From Actinomycetota bacterium (GTDB lineage Bacteria > Actinomycetota > Acidimicrobiia > Acidimicrobiales > Iamiaceae): a DNA stretch of 64,000 bases. The DNA lies in NCBI GenBank assembly GCA_016185275.1, contig JACPNX010000023.1, positions 62,001-126,000 of the forward strand, given 5' to 3'. Shown here one piece after another: positions 29,846-38,448 of the stretch. A program made the translations under genes and the position numbers. Position 1 is the stretch's first letter, and each line of letters opens with the position of its first letter. The notes under the pieces are model-generated. The model saw only the letters and a list, made by a program, of their open reading frames with translations. It did not search any database and was not told the origin of the DNA.

Positions 29846-30860
29846 GGGGCAGCTCCGGCGGAAGGTTGCGGCTCCACCGCTCGAGGGTCTCGCTCCCGCG
29901 GGCCGGGTCGACGGCGAGGTCGAGAGCAGCGACGATCGGGCTCGGTGCGAAGAACGGCTCGTCGACGACGCCGGCGCGGTCGTAGCGGCGGCGACAGACG
30001 TACGGGCAGGGAGCGACGGCGAGGGTGCAGGCGTGGCGGCCGTACTCGGCGTCGCCGAGCAGCACTCGGGCGCGGGCCAGCACTCCTGCGTCGGGCACGT
30101 AGAAATCGGGCGGAGCGTTTCCCGCGAGCATGACCGGCGCGCCCCATGCCGCCGCGGCGCGTGCGTCGGACAGTACCCACCCCGCTCCATCGGGGTCGTC
30201 GAGTCCGATGCCGAGTCGCGCGTTCACTGACCCGGCGCCTGGTCGGGGGAGGTCGGCGAGGGGCACCCGATCTGGGCGCCAGACGGCGACGACGGCCTCG
30301 AACAGCGCAGGTGCGACGGGCTGTCCCTCGTCGTCGACGAGGTACGCGCTCCGAAGGGCGGCGAGCTGCTTAGAGACCGTCCCAGGCGCGCGCCCCATCG
30401 CCTCGGCGGCGGCTCGGACGCCGCGCGCGGCGCTGCCGTCGAGCACAGCCAGGGCGACGTCGAGGCCTGACGGGCTGTCGATGCGCCACCGGGACGACGA
30501 CTCGGACGCTCCGCTCATTCCGGGAACGTCCGAGTCGACGAACAACGGCCGGTGCCACAGCCGCAGGCGGCCGCGCCCGTCGAAGTAGCTGACACCACGG
30601 CCCTGGAGCTCGTCCCGGACGGGCGACCAGAGGTGACGCGCGATCAGCACCTTGTGCGCGCCGTCGCTCGCTCGGTCGACCAACGCGAGGACATCGCCCA
30701 CGGTCGGGTTGGCCTTCACCTCGATGACCACCGGCACGCCCTCGATCGTTCCGACCATGTCCCAGGGACCGCTGGCGGACGACGTGAGGTCCGCGTCAAT
30801 GTCGAGCGCTTGGAGCGCGAGGCGGAACCGCTCTTCCAGCTCCGCGGTCGCGGCGGACAT
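29835..30860 (-). CDS. Nuclease-like/winged-helix regulator (second locus)
   Basis: 341 residues. The N-terminal part contains SASGPWDMVGTIEGVPVVIEVKANPTVGDV, with an E-V-K triad like PD-(D/E)XK cores. A winged-helix segment follows (ALAVLDGSAARGVRAAAEAMGRAPGTVSKQLAALRSAYLV, about 130-170), then an AbiEi-like C-terminal region. The architecture equals that of the gene at 25634, but the sequences differ strongly; the pseudogene at 24.6-25.3 kb is its closest relative here. The ATG at 30858-30860 has TACGAT (30867-30872 on the reverse strand) six bases upstream, a likely leaderless promoter. Confidence 0.65.
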   Translation of the reverse strand: MSAATAELEERFRLALQALDIDADLTSSASGPWDMVGTIEGVPVVIEVKANPTVGDVLALVDRASDGAHKVLIARHLWSPVRDELQGRGVSYFDGRGRLRLWHRPLFVDSDVPGMSGASESSSRWRIDSPSGLDVALAVLDGSAARGVRAAAEAMGRAPGTVSKQLAALRSAYLVDDEGQPVAPALFEAVVAVWRPDRVPLADLPRPGAGSVNARLGIGLDDPDGAGWVLSDARAAAAWGAPVMLAGNAPPDFYVPDAGVLARARVLLGDAEYGRHACTLAVAPCPYVCRRRYDRAGVVDEPFFAPSPIVAALDLAVDPARGSETLERWSRNLPPELPRVW

Positions 30861-31088
30861 GGAGCCATCGTACCCCGTTGCCTGATTCCGTCGATGGAAA
30901 CAGGAAACACAGCCCTACAAGAAGGTGCCCCATGCCGCGATCGAGTTCGCGGCTGCGCTGCAGGTCGAACGCCCGATGGGCTGCTGTGGCGTGTTCGAGG
31001 GCGTCGAGGCGGCGTCCGACGTGGAGGGCGAGACCGAGCCAGGTGTCGCGCGCGGCGGGACCGCCGGGAATCGGTCCGAGCCGTGCCG

Positions 31089-31500
31089 TCAGGTGATCGG
31101 GGGCGGGCCCGCCGTCGTGGATCGTTCGAAGGCGGCTGGTCCGGTCGCAGCCGAGGCTTCGGTGACGGCGGCGAGGTCGCGCTCGGCCTGGTCGCCTTGA
31201 CGACCAGCGAGGACGGTGCGGGCGTCGCGAAGTCGGTTGATGCCGTAGGCGAGGGGGTCGTCTTGGCGTACGACCGCGAGCACGGTGTCGGTCCAGTGGT
31301 CAGCGAGCCGGCGATCGACGCGAGAGATCTCGTCGTGGCGCCACCGGTTCGCAGCCGCCCAGCGGCGGTGCTCCTCGAGCGCAGCGCCGGCACGGCGGGC
31401 GAGCGCGCGATCCGTACGCAGCTGCTGCTGGATGGACTCGAGATGGTCGGCGCCTCCTTCGCTAGCAGCGAGGAGCGCGGCGTGGTTCCGTCGGGTCGCG
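31089..31500 (-). pseudogene. C-terminal fragment of an unidentified helical protein
   Basis: One reverse frame reads PATRRNHAALLAASEGGADHL, then LRTDRALARRAGAALEEHRRW and DEISRVDRRLADHWTDTVLAVV, ending at 31089. The charged helical text, without any start, looks like the tail of a larger protein, perhaps a relaxase or mobilisation protein, cut by the adjoining integrase sequence. The family is not established. Confidence 0.35.
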
Positions 31501-31539
31501 GGCCGAGCAACCCTGGGGAATTTCGGCGAGCGGCGTCAC

Positions 31540-32568
31540 TCTACGCCCGGCTCCTCGAGGGTGGCCGGAGGAAGCCGTCGCGAACCGGGAAGGGCTACTC
31601 CGCCGAGGTCGTCGCACGGGCCCCAGGCGCTGCGCGCCGAGGGGCTGTCGCTCCAGGGCGCCGCCGATCGCCTCCAGGTCGAGTTCGACGAGGCGAGCCA
31701 CATCACCAAGGACACGCTCGCGTCCCTGCTTCGGCGACAGGCCGCCTACCGGGCCGACCCGACGATCGTCGACGACTCGAGGGCGCTCGATCCGAGCACC
31801 GTGAAGGCCGTGCACGTCGTGCTCCACAAGGCCTTCGCTGCGGCGGTGAAGTGGGAGCGGCTCGCCAGGAACCCCGTCGACCACGCCGACCCGCCCCGGG
31901 TCGCGGTCGAGGCCGACCACGTGCAGACCTGGACGCCGGCGCAGCTGCGCACGTTCCTCGGCCTCACCGCGTCGTCTGCCGATCGGAACCACCCGCTCTG
32001 GGTCCTGCTCGCCACCACCGGCATGCGCCGAGGCGAGACGCTCGGCGTCCGCTGGCAGGACGTCGACCTCGACGCCGGCCGGCTCCGCGTCGTGCAGACG
32101 GTCGTGTCGATCAACCGCAAGATCTCGGTCATTGCACCGAAGACGGCTCGTGGCCGGCGACCGATCGCGCTCGACCCGTCGACCGTCGCCGTGCTCCGCG
32201 AGCACCGCCGGCGGATGCTGGAGGAGCGCATGCTTGTTGGCGCCGACCACTCCGATGAGGGTCTCGTCTTCCATCGCCCCGACGGCTCGGCGTTGCGGCC
32301 GGAGACGGTGAGCGCCACCTTCCTCCGCCGTCAGGCGAAGCTCGACCTGCCGAGGCTCACGCTCAAGGGACTCCGTCACACCTGGGCTACGATCGCGCTC
32401 GAGCAGGGCATCCACCCCAAGGTCGTCCAGGAGCGCCTCGGCCACTCCACGATCGGCATCACCCTCGACATCTACAGCCACGCCTCCCCGATGCTCCACG
32501 ACGAGGCCGCTAACCAGATCGCCAACCTGATCCTCGGTCGAGGGCACGAGCTGGTCGAAGCCACGTGA
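31540..32568 (+). pseudogene. Truncated, chimeric tyrosine recombinase
   Basis: From about residue 'DPTIVDDSRALDPSTVKAVHVVL' (near 31755) this is a clear phage-type integrase: part of the core-binding domain, then the catalytic domain with ATTGMRRGETLGVRW (Arg box), KGLRHTWATIALEQGIHPKVVQERLGHS (HxxR box with Lys in place of His) and ITLDIYSH (Tyr). The arm-binding domain is missing. In its place lies a piece of another gene (GGRRKPSRTGKGYSAEVVA in one frame, QALRAEGLSLQGAADRL in the next), joined with a frameshift near 31620. A shorter active protein cannot be excluded. Confidence 0.65.
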
Positions 32569-32575
32569 CAGCTCG

Positions 32576-33412
32576 TCAGCCGCCAAGAAGCTCCAAGGCC
32601 AGCCCGTGAGAGACAGACAGGTCCGTCGGAATCACCACCGGCGACCCGAGCACGGCCGAGACTGCGACCATGACGCAGAGTGCCTGGCGTGCACCGAACA
32701 TGAACTCAGGATTGGAAGGGAACACTTCTTCGTGCTGGGCCGGCGCGACGCGCGCCACGACCTCCAGCATGCGGGCAAGGTCTTCTAGCGCGAAACCAAC
32801 TGGCCGCGGGTCGCTCGTCGTGTAGCGCCAGGCAGCATTTGAGAACGACTCCATTTGATTCGAACCCACTACGAGCTGAGTTGCGGACAGTTGGGGTAGC
32901 TGGCGCCCGAACTCGGCGGCGAGGCGAAGGGCAGCGCTCCAACAGGTCGCAGCGTCGGATCCGGCAGCGACACCGAAGGCCTCCTCGACCGCGTAAGTAC
33001 CCCTAGGGAGCGACAGCGCCCATGCGAGCCCGACATCGGCCAGTTGCACCGATCCGCCGCCAACGTCGCACACAACGGTGCCAGCACCTCCGTGAACGCC
33101 GCGAACCGCCGACGCGAATAGCTCTGCCTCACGGATAGGTGACAAGACTTCGGGAGAAACGCCCAGCGTGCTGCGGACCTGCGCGACCAGGCGATCGTCC
33201 GACCGCATTGCTGCACCACCAACAACCCTTATGGAGGCGGCGCTTCGGGCCTCGATCCAATGCGCAACCTCGTGGAGCGCGCGGTCGAAGGCATCGCCCG
33301 AGACCTCGAACGTCTCATACTCCGACCGCACCGGCGACGGTCCGTCGGGATTGCCCTCCCAGATCCCGACCTTCCATCGAGCTCGTCCGCAGTCGACGAT
33401 TGCTGCGCTCAT
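32576..33412 (-). CDS. Ppx/GppA-like ASKHA protein, third gene of the AAA cassette
   Basis: 278 residues, ATG at 33412 overlapping the previous stop (ATGA). Family motifs of exopolyphosphatase/pppGpp phosphatases are visible: phosphate-1 AIVDCGRARWKVGIW at the N-terminus, SPIREAELFASAVRGV (about 110), phosphate-2 VVCDVGGGSVQLAD (about 130), SLPRGTYAVEEAF and C-terminal VSHGLALELL. Known relatives hydrolyse polyphosphate or convert pppGpp. The usual T/S-rich nucleotide loop is changed, so substrate and activity are open. It converges with the integrase remnant, seven bases apart. The strict operon with an AAA+ ATPase makes a standalone housekeeping role unlikely. Confidence 0.75.
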   Translation of the reverse strand: MSAAIVDCGRARWKVGIWEGNPDGPSPVRSEYETFEVSGDAFDRALHEVAHWIEARSAASIRVVGGAAMRSDDRLVAQVRSTLGVSPEVLSPIREAELFASAVRGVHGGAGTVVCDVGGGSVQLADVGLAWALSLPRGTYAVEEAFGVAAGSDAATCWSAALRLAAEFGRQLPQLSATQLVVGSNQMESFSNAAWRYTTSDPRPVGFALEDLARMLEVVARVAPAQHEEVFPSNPEFMFGARQALCVMVAVSAVLGSPVVIPTDLSVSHGLALELLGG

Positions 33413-34401
33413 CCGCCCTGCCGCATCACGTTTTGCTCCGACGACGTGAGCGGCCATGCGGCGCCCAACAGCGCCTTCGGCACTCGTACGTCTCGCCAGG
33501 CCTGACACCTCATGGTCCCGCCGGGCCTGAGCTCAGTCCACACGTGAAGCAGGAGTTCGGGAATCAAGCCGCTAGGTCGAGTTGTATCCATGGCGGGAAA
33601 CAACCAGAACTCCTGTGCGAGCCGCACAAGATTCGCCCATGAGACAAGCAGACAACCCAGATCGCCGTGCGCAGCAGCGACGTCGCCAAGCTCCACGGCT
33701 AGCCCCGGCACCAGCCCGACCTTGTCGAACGTGAGTGCATATGGCCGGAGCCAGTGCATGTACTTGCTGTCGAGGACGTCGAATGCCACGAACGCCACTG
33801 AGGGCAATGCTCGACCGTCCTGTACGAGATCGCCGGACAGGAACCGGGAGATCTCCCCTTGAGGATCGATCAATCGCTGGAACTCCGGGGACGTCCCGTC
33901 AATCCGCAGCGGCTCCGGGTCGGCGCCAGCAAGCAATGCCCCGACCGGAACGATCTTCACTGCCGCACCGGGACTCCGACGAAGGAAGTAGGCAAGCTCT
34001 ACTCGGACACCCTCTGCCAGCGACGCAAGGTCGCCCGCATGAGGCCCGAGGTCGGTAAACACCCAAAGCTCGTCACATCGATCGAGAACTCCGAGGTCGT
34101 CGCGAAGGACACCCTGCTTCGAAATGCGCTTCTCCACTGTGTCGCGGTAGCCGAGGATGCTCTCCGGGTTCGCCGGGACGGCCCCATGACGGAGGCAGTA
34201 CCTGCGCATCAGCGGAGTCACTGCGAAGTGGTCGCCGTCAAAGGCTGTGTAGACCACTGGGTACTGAGCCCCGACGAGGTACGAGACGAGGAGCTGAAGC
34301 TTGGCCGGGTCGAGGCGGTCTGTCGCGCGCGCGACCTCGAAGTCGGCGAACAACACGGCCTGGGCAAGCGTCGGCCTCGTGCCAGTTCGACGGTCCGCCA
34401 C
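33409..34401 (-). CDS. Deoxyribosyltransferase-fold-like protein, second gene of the AAA cassette
   Basis: 330 residues with GTG start at 34401, sharing one base with the upstream stop. Residues about 45-150 show the pattern of nucleoside 2-deoxyribosyltransferase-like domains: PVVYTAFDG, FAVTPLMRRYCLRHGAVPANPE, VLRDDLGVLDRCDELWVFTD and AEGVRVELAYFLRR, the last matching the catalytic-region S/A-E-G-x-x-x-E. The C-terminal 180 residues (SVAFVAFDVLDSKYMHWLRPYALTFDKVGLV) are unrecognised. The fold is shared with nucleotide and NAD-cleaving enzymes, so a nucleotide-directed effector is a reasonable guess. The codon use is more AT-rich than the backbone. Confidence 0.55.
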   Translation of the reverse strand: MADRRTGTRPTLAQAVLFADFEVARATDRLDPAKLQLLVSYLVGAQYPVVYTAFDGDHFAVTPLMRRYCLRHGAVPANPESILGYRDTVEKRISKQGVLRDDLGVLDRCDELWVFTDLGPHAGDLASLAEGVRVELAYFLRRSPGAAVKIVPVGALLAGADPEPLRIDGTSPEFQRLIDPQGEISRFLSGDLVQDGRALPSVAFVAFDVLDSKYMHWLRPYALTFDKVGLVPGLAVELGDVAAAHGDLGCLLVSWANLVRLAQEFWLFPAMDTTRPSGLIPELLLHVWTELRPGGTMRCQAWRDVRVPKALLGAAWPLTSSEQNVMRQGG

Positions 34402-36554
34402 TAAAACTCGGCCTCCTCAACTATGTCGTGCTTCGACACTTCGATGATCACTGTGGCGACGTCTTCGTAGTCAAGAGTGCGACCGGCGCGTTCACGCGCG
34501 ACGAGTCGTCTCGTCGCCTCTCGGATGTGCCCGTACCCGAAGTCGTCGAATGTCTTGATCGGCTTGAGGATCTGTATTGCTGATCGCATTGCTGCCGAAC
34601 CGGTCTGAACAGGCGCTAAAGGAAACCCAAGGTCGGCCAGCAGCTTGAAACAGCGTGGCTCCTCATGCCCATCCTGGGCATCGAAGAACCGACCCTTCAC
34701 GTTCTCGAACATCGTCCGCCTCGCCGCCTCGGATGGGTACGAGAGCAGAACGATCCTGTCGATTCGTCCGAACCGCCGAGCAGCGGCATCGATAACCGCA
34801 AGGTCGTTGGTCGCGACTATGAACACGATGCTGGCCTTGTCGCGAATGTGATGCAGTCGAGGCAGCATCGAGGTGGTGAGGAACCGGCTCTTGCTTTCTC
34901 CGGAGTCCCGAGACCGGATCATCTCCTCGAACTCATCGAACAAAATCACCTTGTCCTCAAGGAGAGTCAGAAGTTCGAAGACTCGCTCCGCCTCGCCGTC
35001 GATGTGATCAGAACCCCGACCAAGGAAGACAGCGGGGCTCAGCTGCACGAGAGGCCACTCGAGCATGCTTGCGAGCTTTTCCGCACAGGTGGTCTTGGCA
35101 GTTCCCGGGGGTCCATGAAGCACCAGTGACATAGCGGCCTCGCTCCGATTTCCTCGGAGGATCGGACCGACTACGTCCATCTCAAGGATCTCGGCAATTG
35201 TCGGATCGAGCTGGATCGATCGAATCGACGGGGCCGGTCGCTCGGCACTGAGCCCGAGCTGTTCTAGGGCCACTCGCTCGATACGAGATTGCAGATGCCC
35301 ATGGAACCGCTGGAGGAAGGCCAGCGCGCCCGCGGTCACGTACACGGGCCGCTTCTCGTCGCTACCTAGGGCTTCGTGACCCCATCCCTGCTCGCCACGA
35401 CGACGGCCAACCAAGTAGCCCGCTAGGGCGGCGAGGACCTCCGTCTCTTCGGCGAGGTAGTTGCCCGCTCCCTCGAGCAGCAGGGCACAATGCTCTGCGG
35501 TTGAGATCACGATCGGCGTCCGTTGGCGGTCGACGAGCGCCGTGGAGCGGGGGTACATCGATCCTTCTGCAGAAACATGACGCTCAAGAAAGACATGGGC
35601 TCCATGCACAATCAGGTCGCGGCTACCCGATCGATGCTCAGCGTCGGATCGAAGCGCTGCAACCAAGAGCGTGAACAGGAAGTCCGTGGCATCGGTGGCA
35701 CCCTCGATGCCTGCATGGTGAGCTGCGATCAGCGAGGAGAGCTGAGCGGTCGAGTAATCGCGTAGATCGGCTGCAGCGGAGTCGAGGCGCTCGGCCAGCG
35801 CGACTTCGGACTTGATACCGCGGTCCGTCAGGTACTTCGTGAGCTCCAGTAGCGCTGCGTAGCACCAATAGAGAAGGTAGGGCTTGCCGGCGGCAGGGTT
35901 CTCTCGCCCACTACGGACCCTCCGCCCTCCACTCGCCGGCGCGGCCGCAGCAGCTTGCTCAGTCCAGGATGCGATGGTGGTTGCCGCCGCCAGGAGAACC
36001 CGATGCATTTCCGTGCGAGGCGACAACTTCAGAACCCGGGTTGCCACGAGCAAACCGCAGACCTGAATCGACGTGTTGTACGGATTCGGAAGGTCGTCGA
36101 TGTCCGTGTAGGCCGAGCTCTCAAGTCGCCGTCGCGGACCGGTGCGGTAGACCTCGACAAGGCGGTCCTCAAGCCAGTCGCGCACGAGCTTCAGGTCGAT
36201 GGAGGCCCTCAGCATCGCCTCCAAATCGTTCGGCGTCGACCTGTCACGGGCCGTCCCCAGGGTCAGATAGAGGACGCAGGCTGTTGCCGTGATGTTGTTC
36301 ACTGCAAGCCCTTCGCCGTCGCCGTCGGCGTCACTCTCGATCGAGAACGACGTCGCGCTTCGCCTGAAGAAGTCGCCGGACTCGCTGAGAAAGTCCGCCA
36401 GCGCGCCATGCTCCTCGCGCAGCACTCGGCCAAGCCGATCTCGGAGCTCGACCCACCGGTCAAGCTCGGAGACACCGGTCACGCCAGTGCTAGTCGCCAC
36501 TACCGGCTGGATCTTGACGACAAGTGCCGAGCGACATGACTCGACAGTAGCCAC
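34401..36554 (-). CDS. AAA+ ATPase with long helical N-terminal domain, first gene of cassette
   Basis: 717 residues. Residues about 30-440 are an alpha-helical domain with no recognised family, containing motifs such as DLPNPYNTSIQVCGLLVA and GKPYLLYWCYAALLELTKYL. The AAA+ module follows: Walker A LHGPPGTAKTT (about 490), Walker B VILFDEFEEM (about 547), sensor 1 VFIVATND and an arginine-finger region AAARRFGRIDRIV (about 595), then a lid domain. The start is GTG 36554; in-frame GTGs about 18 and 24 codons later are alternatives. It is coupled to the two downstream genes and lies inside the tRNA-Leu element. It may remodel or switch the other two proteins; that is inference. Confidence 0.75.
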   Translation of the reverse strand: MATVESCRSALVVKIQPVVATSTGVTGVSELDRWVELRDRLGRVLREEHGALADFLSESGDFFRRSATSFSIESDADGDGEGLAVNNITATACVLYLTLGTARDRSTPNDLEAMLRASIDLKLVRDWLEDRLVEVYRTGPRRRLESSAYTDIDDLPNPYNTSIQVCGLLVATRVLKLSPRTEMHRVLLAAATTIASWTEQAAAAAPASGGRRVRSGRENPAAGKPYLLYWCYAALLELTKYLTDRGIKSEVALAERLDSAAADLRDYSTAQLSSLIAAHHAGIEGATDATDFLFTLLVAALRSDAEHRSGSRDLIVHGAHVFLERHVSAEGSMYPRSTALVDRQRTPIVISTAEHCALLLEGAGNYLAEETEVLAALAGYLVGRRRGEQGWGHEALGSDEKRPVYVTAGALAFLQRFHGHLQSRIERVALEQLGLSAERPAPSIRSIQLDPTIAEILEMDVVGPILRGNRSEAAMSLVLHGPPGTAKTTCAEKLASMLEWPLVQLSPAVFLGRGSDHIDGEAERVFELLTLLEDKVILFDEFEEMIRSRDSGESKSRFLTTSMLPRLHHIRDKASIVFIVATNDLAVIDAAARRFGRIDRIVLLSYPSEAARRTMFENVKGRFFDAQDGHEEPRCFKLLADLGFPLAPVQTGSAAMRSAIQILKPIKTFDDFGYGHIREATRRLVARERAGRTLDYEDVATVIIEVSKHDIVEEAEF

Positions 36555-36647
36555 CTGGTCGCCACTGCCCAGTCACCGCTCAGCCCAGGCAGGGCCGCGC
36601 GCTGCCGTGGGCCGAGAGGACGTCGACCTTCTTCCGATGGCACGCCT

Positions 36648-36884
36648 TCACATGGTCTCGATGGTGGCCCAGACACGGGCCGAGTTCTGCGACAACCCGG
36701 TGCGGACATGCGACCCCGAGCGACGCCCGGCTGCTCGAGCCGCTGCTCGCCACTCGTCGACGGACTCGATCTTGGCGAGGTCGGCGACAACGTAGCCGTG
36801 GAGCCGGAGGGGCTTCGCCAGCTCGGCCTCGAGGCGGGCGATGCGGCCTCGACGGATGTCGATGACCTTCGACGCTTGAGCCAC
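36648..36884 (-). CDS. Small basic helical protein at the element end
   Basis: 78 residues from GTG 36884, preceded by GAGGGAG at six bases. The sequence begins AQASKVIDIRRGRIARLEAELA and continues YVVADLAKIESVDEWRAAAR. It is small, basic and helical, and is the first gene inside the element beside tRNA-Leu, 93 bases upstream of the AAA+ gene on the same strand. The position would suit an excisionase or cassette regulator, but no family is recognised. Confidence 0.5.
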   Translation of the reverse strand: MAQASKVIDIRRGRIARLEAELAKPLRLHGYVVADLAKIESVDEWRAAARAAGRRSGSHVRTGLSQNSARVWATIETM

Positions 36885-36909
36885 GTAGGTCTCCCTCACG
36901 CCAAATGTT

Positions 36910-36978
36910 CGGTAGAGATCCGGTAGAGATTGCCCACCTGTCGGCTTCCGGCAAGCCTCTGACCAGGACCTTTGCGGG

Positions 36979-36999
<21 letters not shown>
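36910..36999 (-). repeat. Attachment region at tRNA-Leu with tandem arm-like repeats
   Basis: CGGTAGAGAT-C-CGGTAGAGAT (36910-36930) lies 50 bases from the 19-base core (36981-36999) inside the tRNA-Leu 3' end. The same arrangement with the same spacing occurs at 28827-28916. Confidence 0.75.
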
Positions 37000-37062
<63 letters not shown>

Positions 37063-37124
37063 GAGCGACCGGCGAACCCTAGCGCGAGGGTCTTCTGGCC
37101 CGGCAACGACCTGCGGCCCGGCTG

Positions 37125-37152
37125 CTGACCTGACCGGCACCTGCCGTATCCT
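37125..37152 (+). promoter_or_regulatory. Putative leaderless promoter of the fhaA cluster
   Basis: CTGACC (37125-37130), 16 bases, TATCCT (37147-37152), then eight bases to the fhaA ATG. The promoter before crgA has the same spacing, -10 hexamer and distance to ATG. Confidence 0.5.
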
Positions 37153-37160
37153 CGGCGCCG

Positions 37161-37820
37161 ATGGGCCTCAGGGGCTTCGAGAAGCGCGTCGAATCGATCA
37201 TCGAAGGCGCCTTCGCGCGCGCCTTCCGCTCGGGGCTCCGGCCGGTCGAGATCGGTCGCCGGCTCATCCGTGAGATGGACGACCACCGATCCGTGGGCGT
37301 GCGAGGCGCAACGGTGGTCCCCAACTCCTTCCGCGTGCGGCTCAGCGCCGAGGATCGTGAGCAGTTCGCCGACATGGCCTCCACCCTCGAGCGAGAACTG
37401 GCCGAGGCCGCCCGCGAGCACGCCCGCGACGAGGTGTACACCTTCGTCGGCCCGGTCTCCGTGGTGACCGAGGTCGATGACGGCATGCGCCCCGGTGCCT
37501 TCCAGATCGACGTGGCCTTCCAGGAAGGCCCGGGCGGCGCCGGCGCCGGTTCGCTCGTGCTGCCCACGGGCGACCGCATTCCCCTCGGCGAGCACACCGT
37601 CACGATCGGCCGGCGCCCCGAGTGCACGATCGTCCTCGGTGACCCGAACGTGAGCCGCAACCACGCGGAGGTCCGCCCTCACGGCATCGGCTTCGTCGTG
37701 GTCGACCTCGGGTCGACCAACGGGACGCGGGTGAACGGCATGCGCGTCACGTCGCACCCACTCGTCGACGGCGACGACATCGCCTTCGGCAGCACGCACG
37801 TCCGCTTCGAAGCGAGCTGA
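37161..37820 (+). CDS. fhaA: FhaA: DUF3662 and FHA-domain protein
   Basis: 219 residues. The N-terminal DUF3662 domain (GLRGFEKRVESIIEGAFARAFRSGLRPVEI, about 1-115) and the C-terminal FHA domain (IGRRPECTIVLGDPNVSRNHAEV, VVDLGSTNGTRVNG, about 145-215) are joined by a short linker, much shorter than in mycobacteria. FHA domains bind phosphothreonine; in studied actinobacteria FhaA binds phosphorylated MviN and regulates peptidoglycan synthesis. It is the first gene of the conserved cluster running to pknB. Confidence 0.92.
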   Translation: MGLRGFEKRVESIIEGAFARAFRSGLRPVEIGRRLIREMDDHRSVGVRGATVVPNSFRVRLSAEDREQFADMASTLERELAEAAREHARDEVYTFVGPVSVVTEVDDGMRPGAFQIDVAFQEGPGGAGAGSLVLPTGDRIPLGEHTVTIGRRPECTIVLGDPNVSRNHAEVRPHGIGFVVVDLGSTNGTRVNGMRVTSHPLVDGDDIAFGSTHVRFEAS

Positions 37821-37923
37821 GCCCGAACCCGAGCCGGCGCGGCCAGACCCGAAACTCGGGGTCGGCTCCCCGGGCGGGGGCGTCGGCGAGGGCCACGGGA
37901 TCGATGGGTAGGCTCACGCCGGC

Positions 37924-38448
37924 ATGTCGGAGCAGCTGCTCACGATCCTCAAGTTCTGCCTGCTCGCCCTGCTGTACCTCTTCTTCCTCCGGGTCATCCG
38001 CTCGGTGTGGGTCGAGATCAGCGGCCCCAAGCAGAAGAACCGCCCCGCGCCCGTCCCCGCCGGCGGCGCCCCTGCGGTCGCGCCCGGCGCCGCCGCAGCA
38101 CGGGGTGGTGGCGGCAACGGCGCCGCCCCCCGCGCCCGGGGCCGCAAGACGAAGCGCGGGGGCCCCTCGCAGCTCGTCGTCGTGGATCCCCAGCACCTCC
38201 GCGGCACCCGTTACCAGATCGGCCAGGAGATGACGGTGGGTCGAGCTCCGGGTTGCGGCGTCGTGGTGGACGACACCTACGCGTCGCAGGTCCACGCCCG
38301 GGTCTTCGCCCGCGACGGCCACGTGATGGTCGAGGACCTCGGGTCGACGAACGGCACGCTGCTCAACGGCGAGCGCGTCGGCGGCCCCCGGCCGATGCAG
38401 CGCGGCGACCGGCTCCAGGTGGGCCGCACCGTGCTGGAGGTCGCGTGA
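37924..38448 (+). CDS. fhaB: FhaB/FipA: membrane-anchored FHA protein
   Basis: 174 residues. One N-terminal membrane helix (LLTILKFCLLALLYLFFL) is followed by a Pro/Ala/Gly linker (about 40-75) and a C-terminal FHA domain (VGRAPGCGVVVDDTYASQVHARV, EDLGSTNGTLLNG). In mycobacteria the orthologue links FtsZ and FtsQ under oxidative stress after PknA phosphorylation. Its stop overlaps the pstP start by three bases. Confidence 0.9.
   Translation: MSEQLLTILKFCLLALLYLFFLRVIRSVWVEISGPKQKNRPAPVPAGGAPAVAPGAAAARGGGGNGAAPRARGRKTKRGGPSQLVVVDPQHLRGTRYQIGQEMTVGRAPGCGVVVDDTYASQVHARVFARDGHVMVEDLGSTNGTLLNGERVGGPRPMQRGDRLQVGRTVLEVA

Noticed and set aside
30716..31510. Reverse open frame of 264 codons
   Set aside because: It is Ser/Pro/Arg-rich low-complexity text; a different frame in the same place carries the protein-like helical fragment.
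32576..33412. Housekeeping exopolyphosphatase
   Set aside because: Its start is fused to an element-borne operon with AAA+ and deoxyribosyltransferase-like genes, and its sequence style differs from the backbone.
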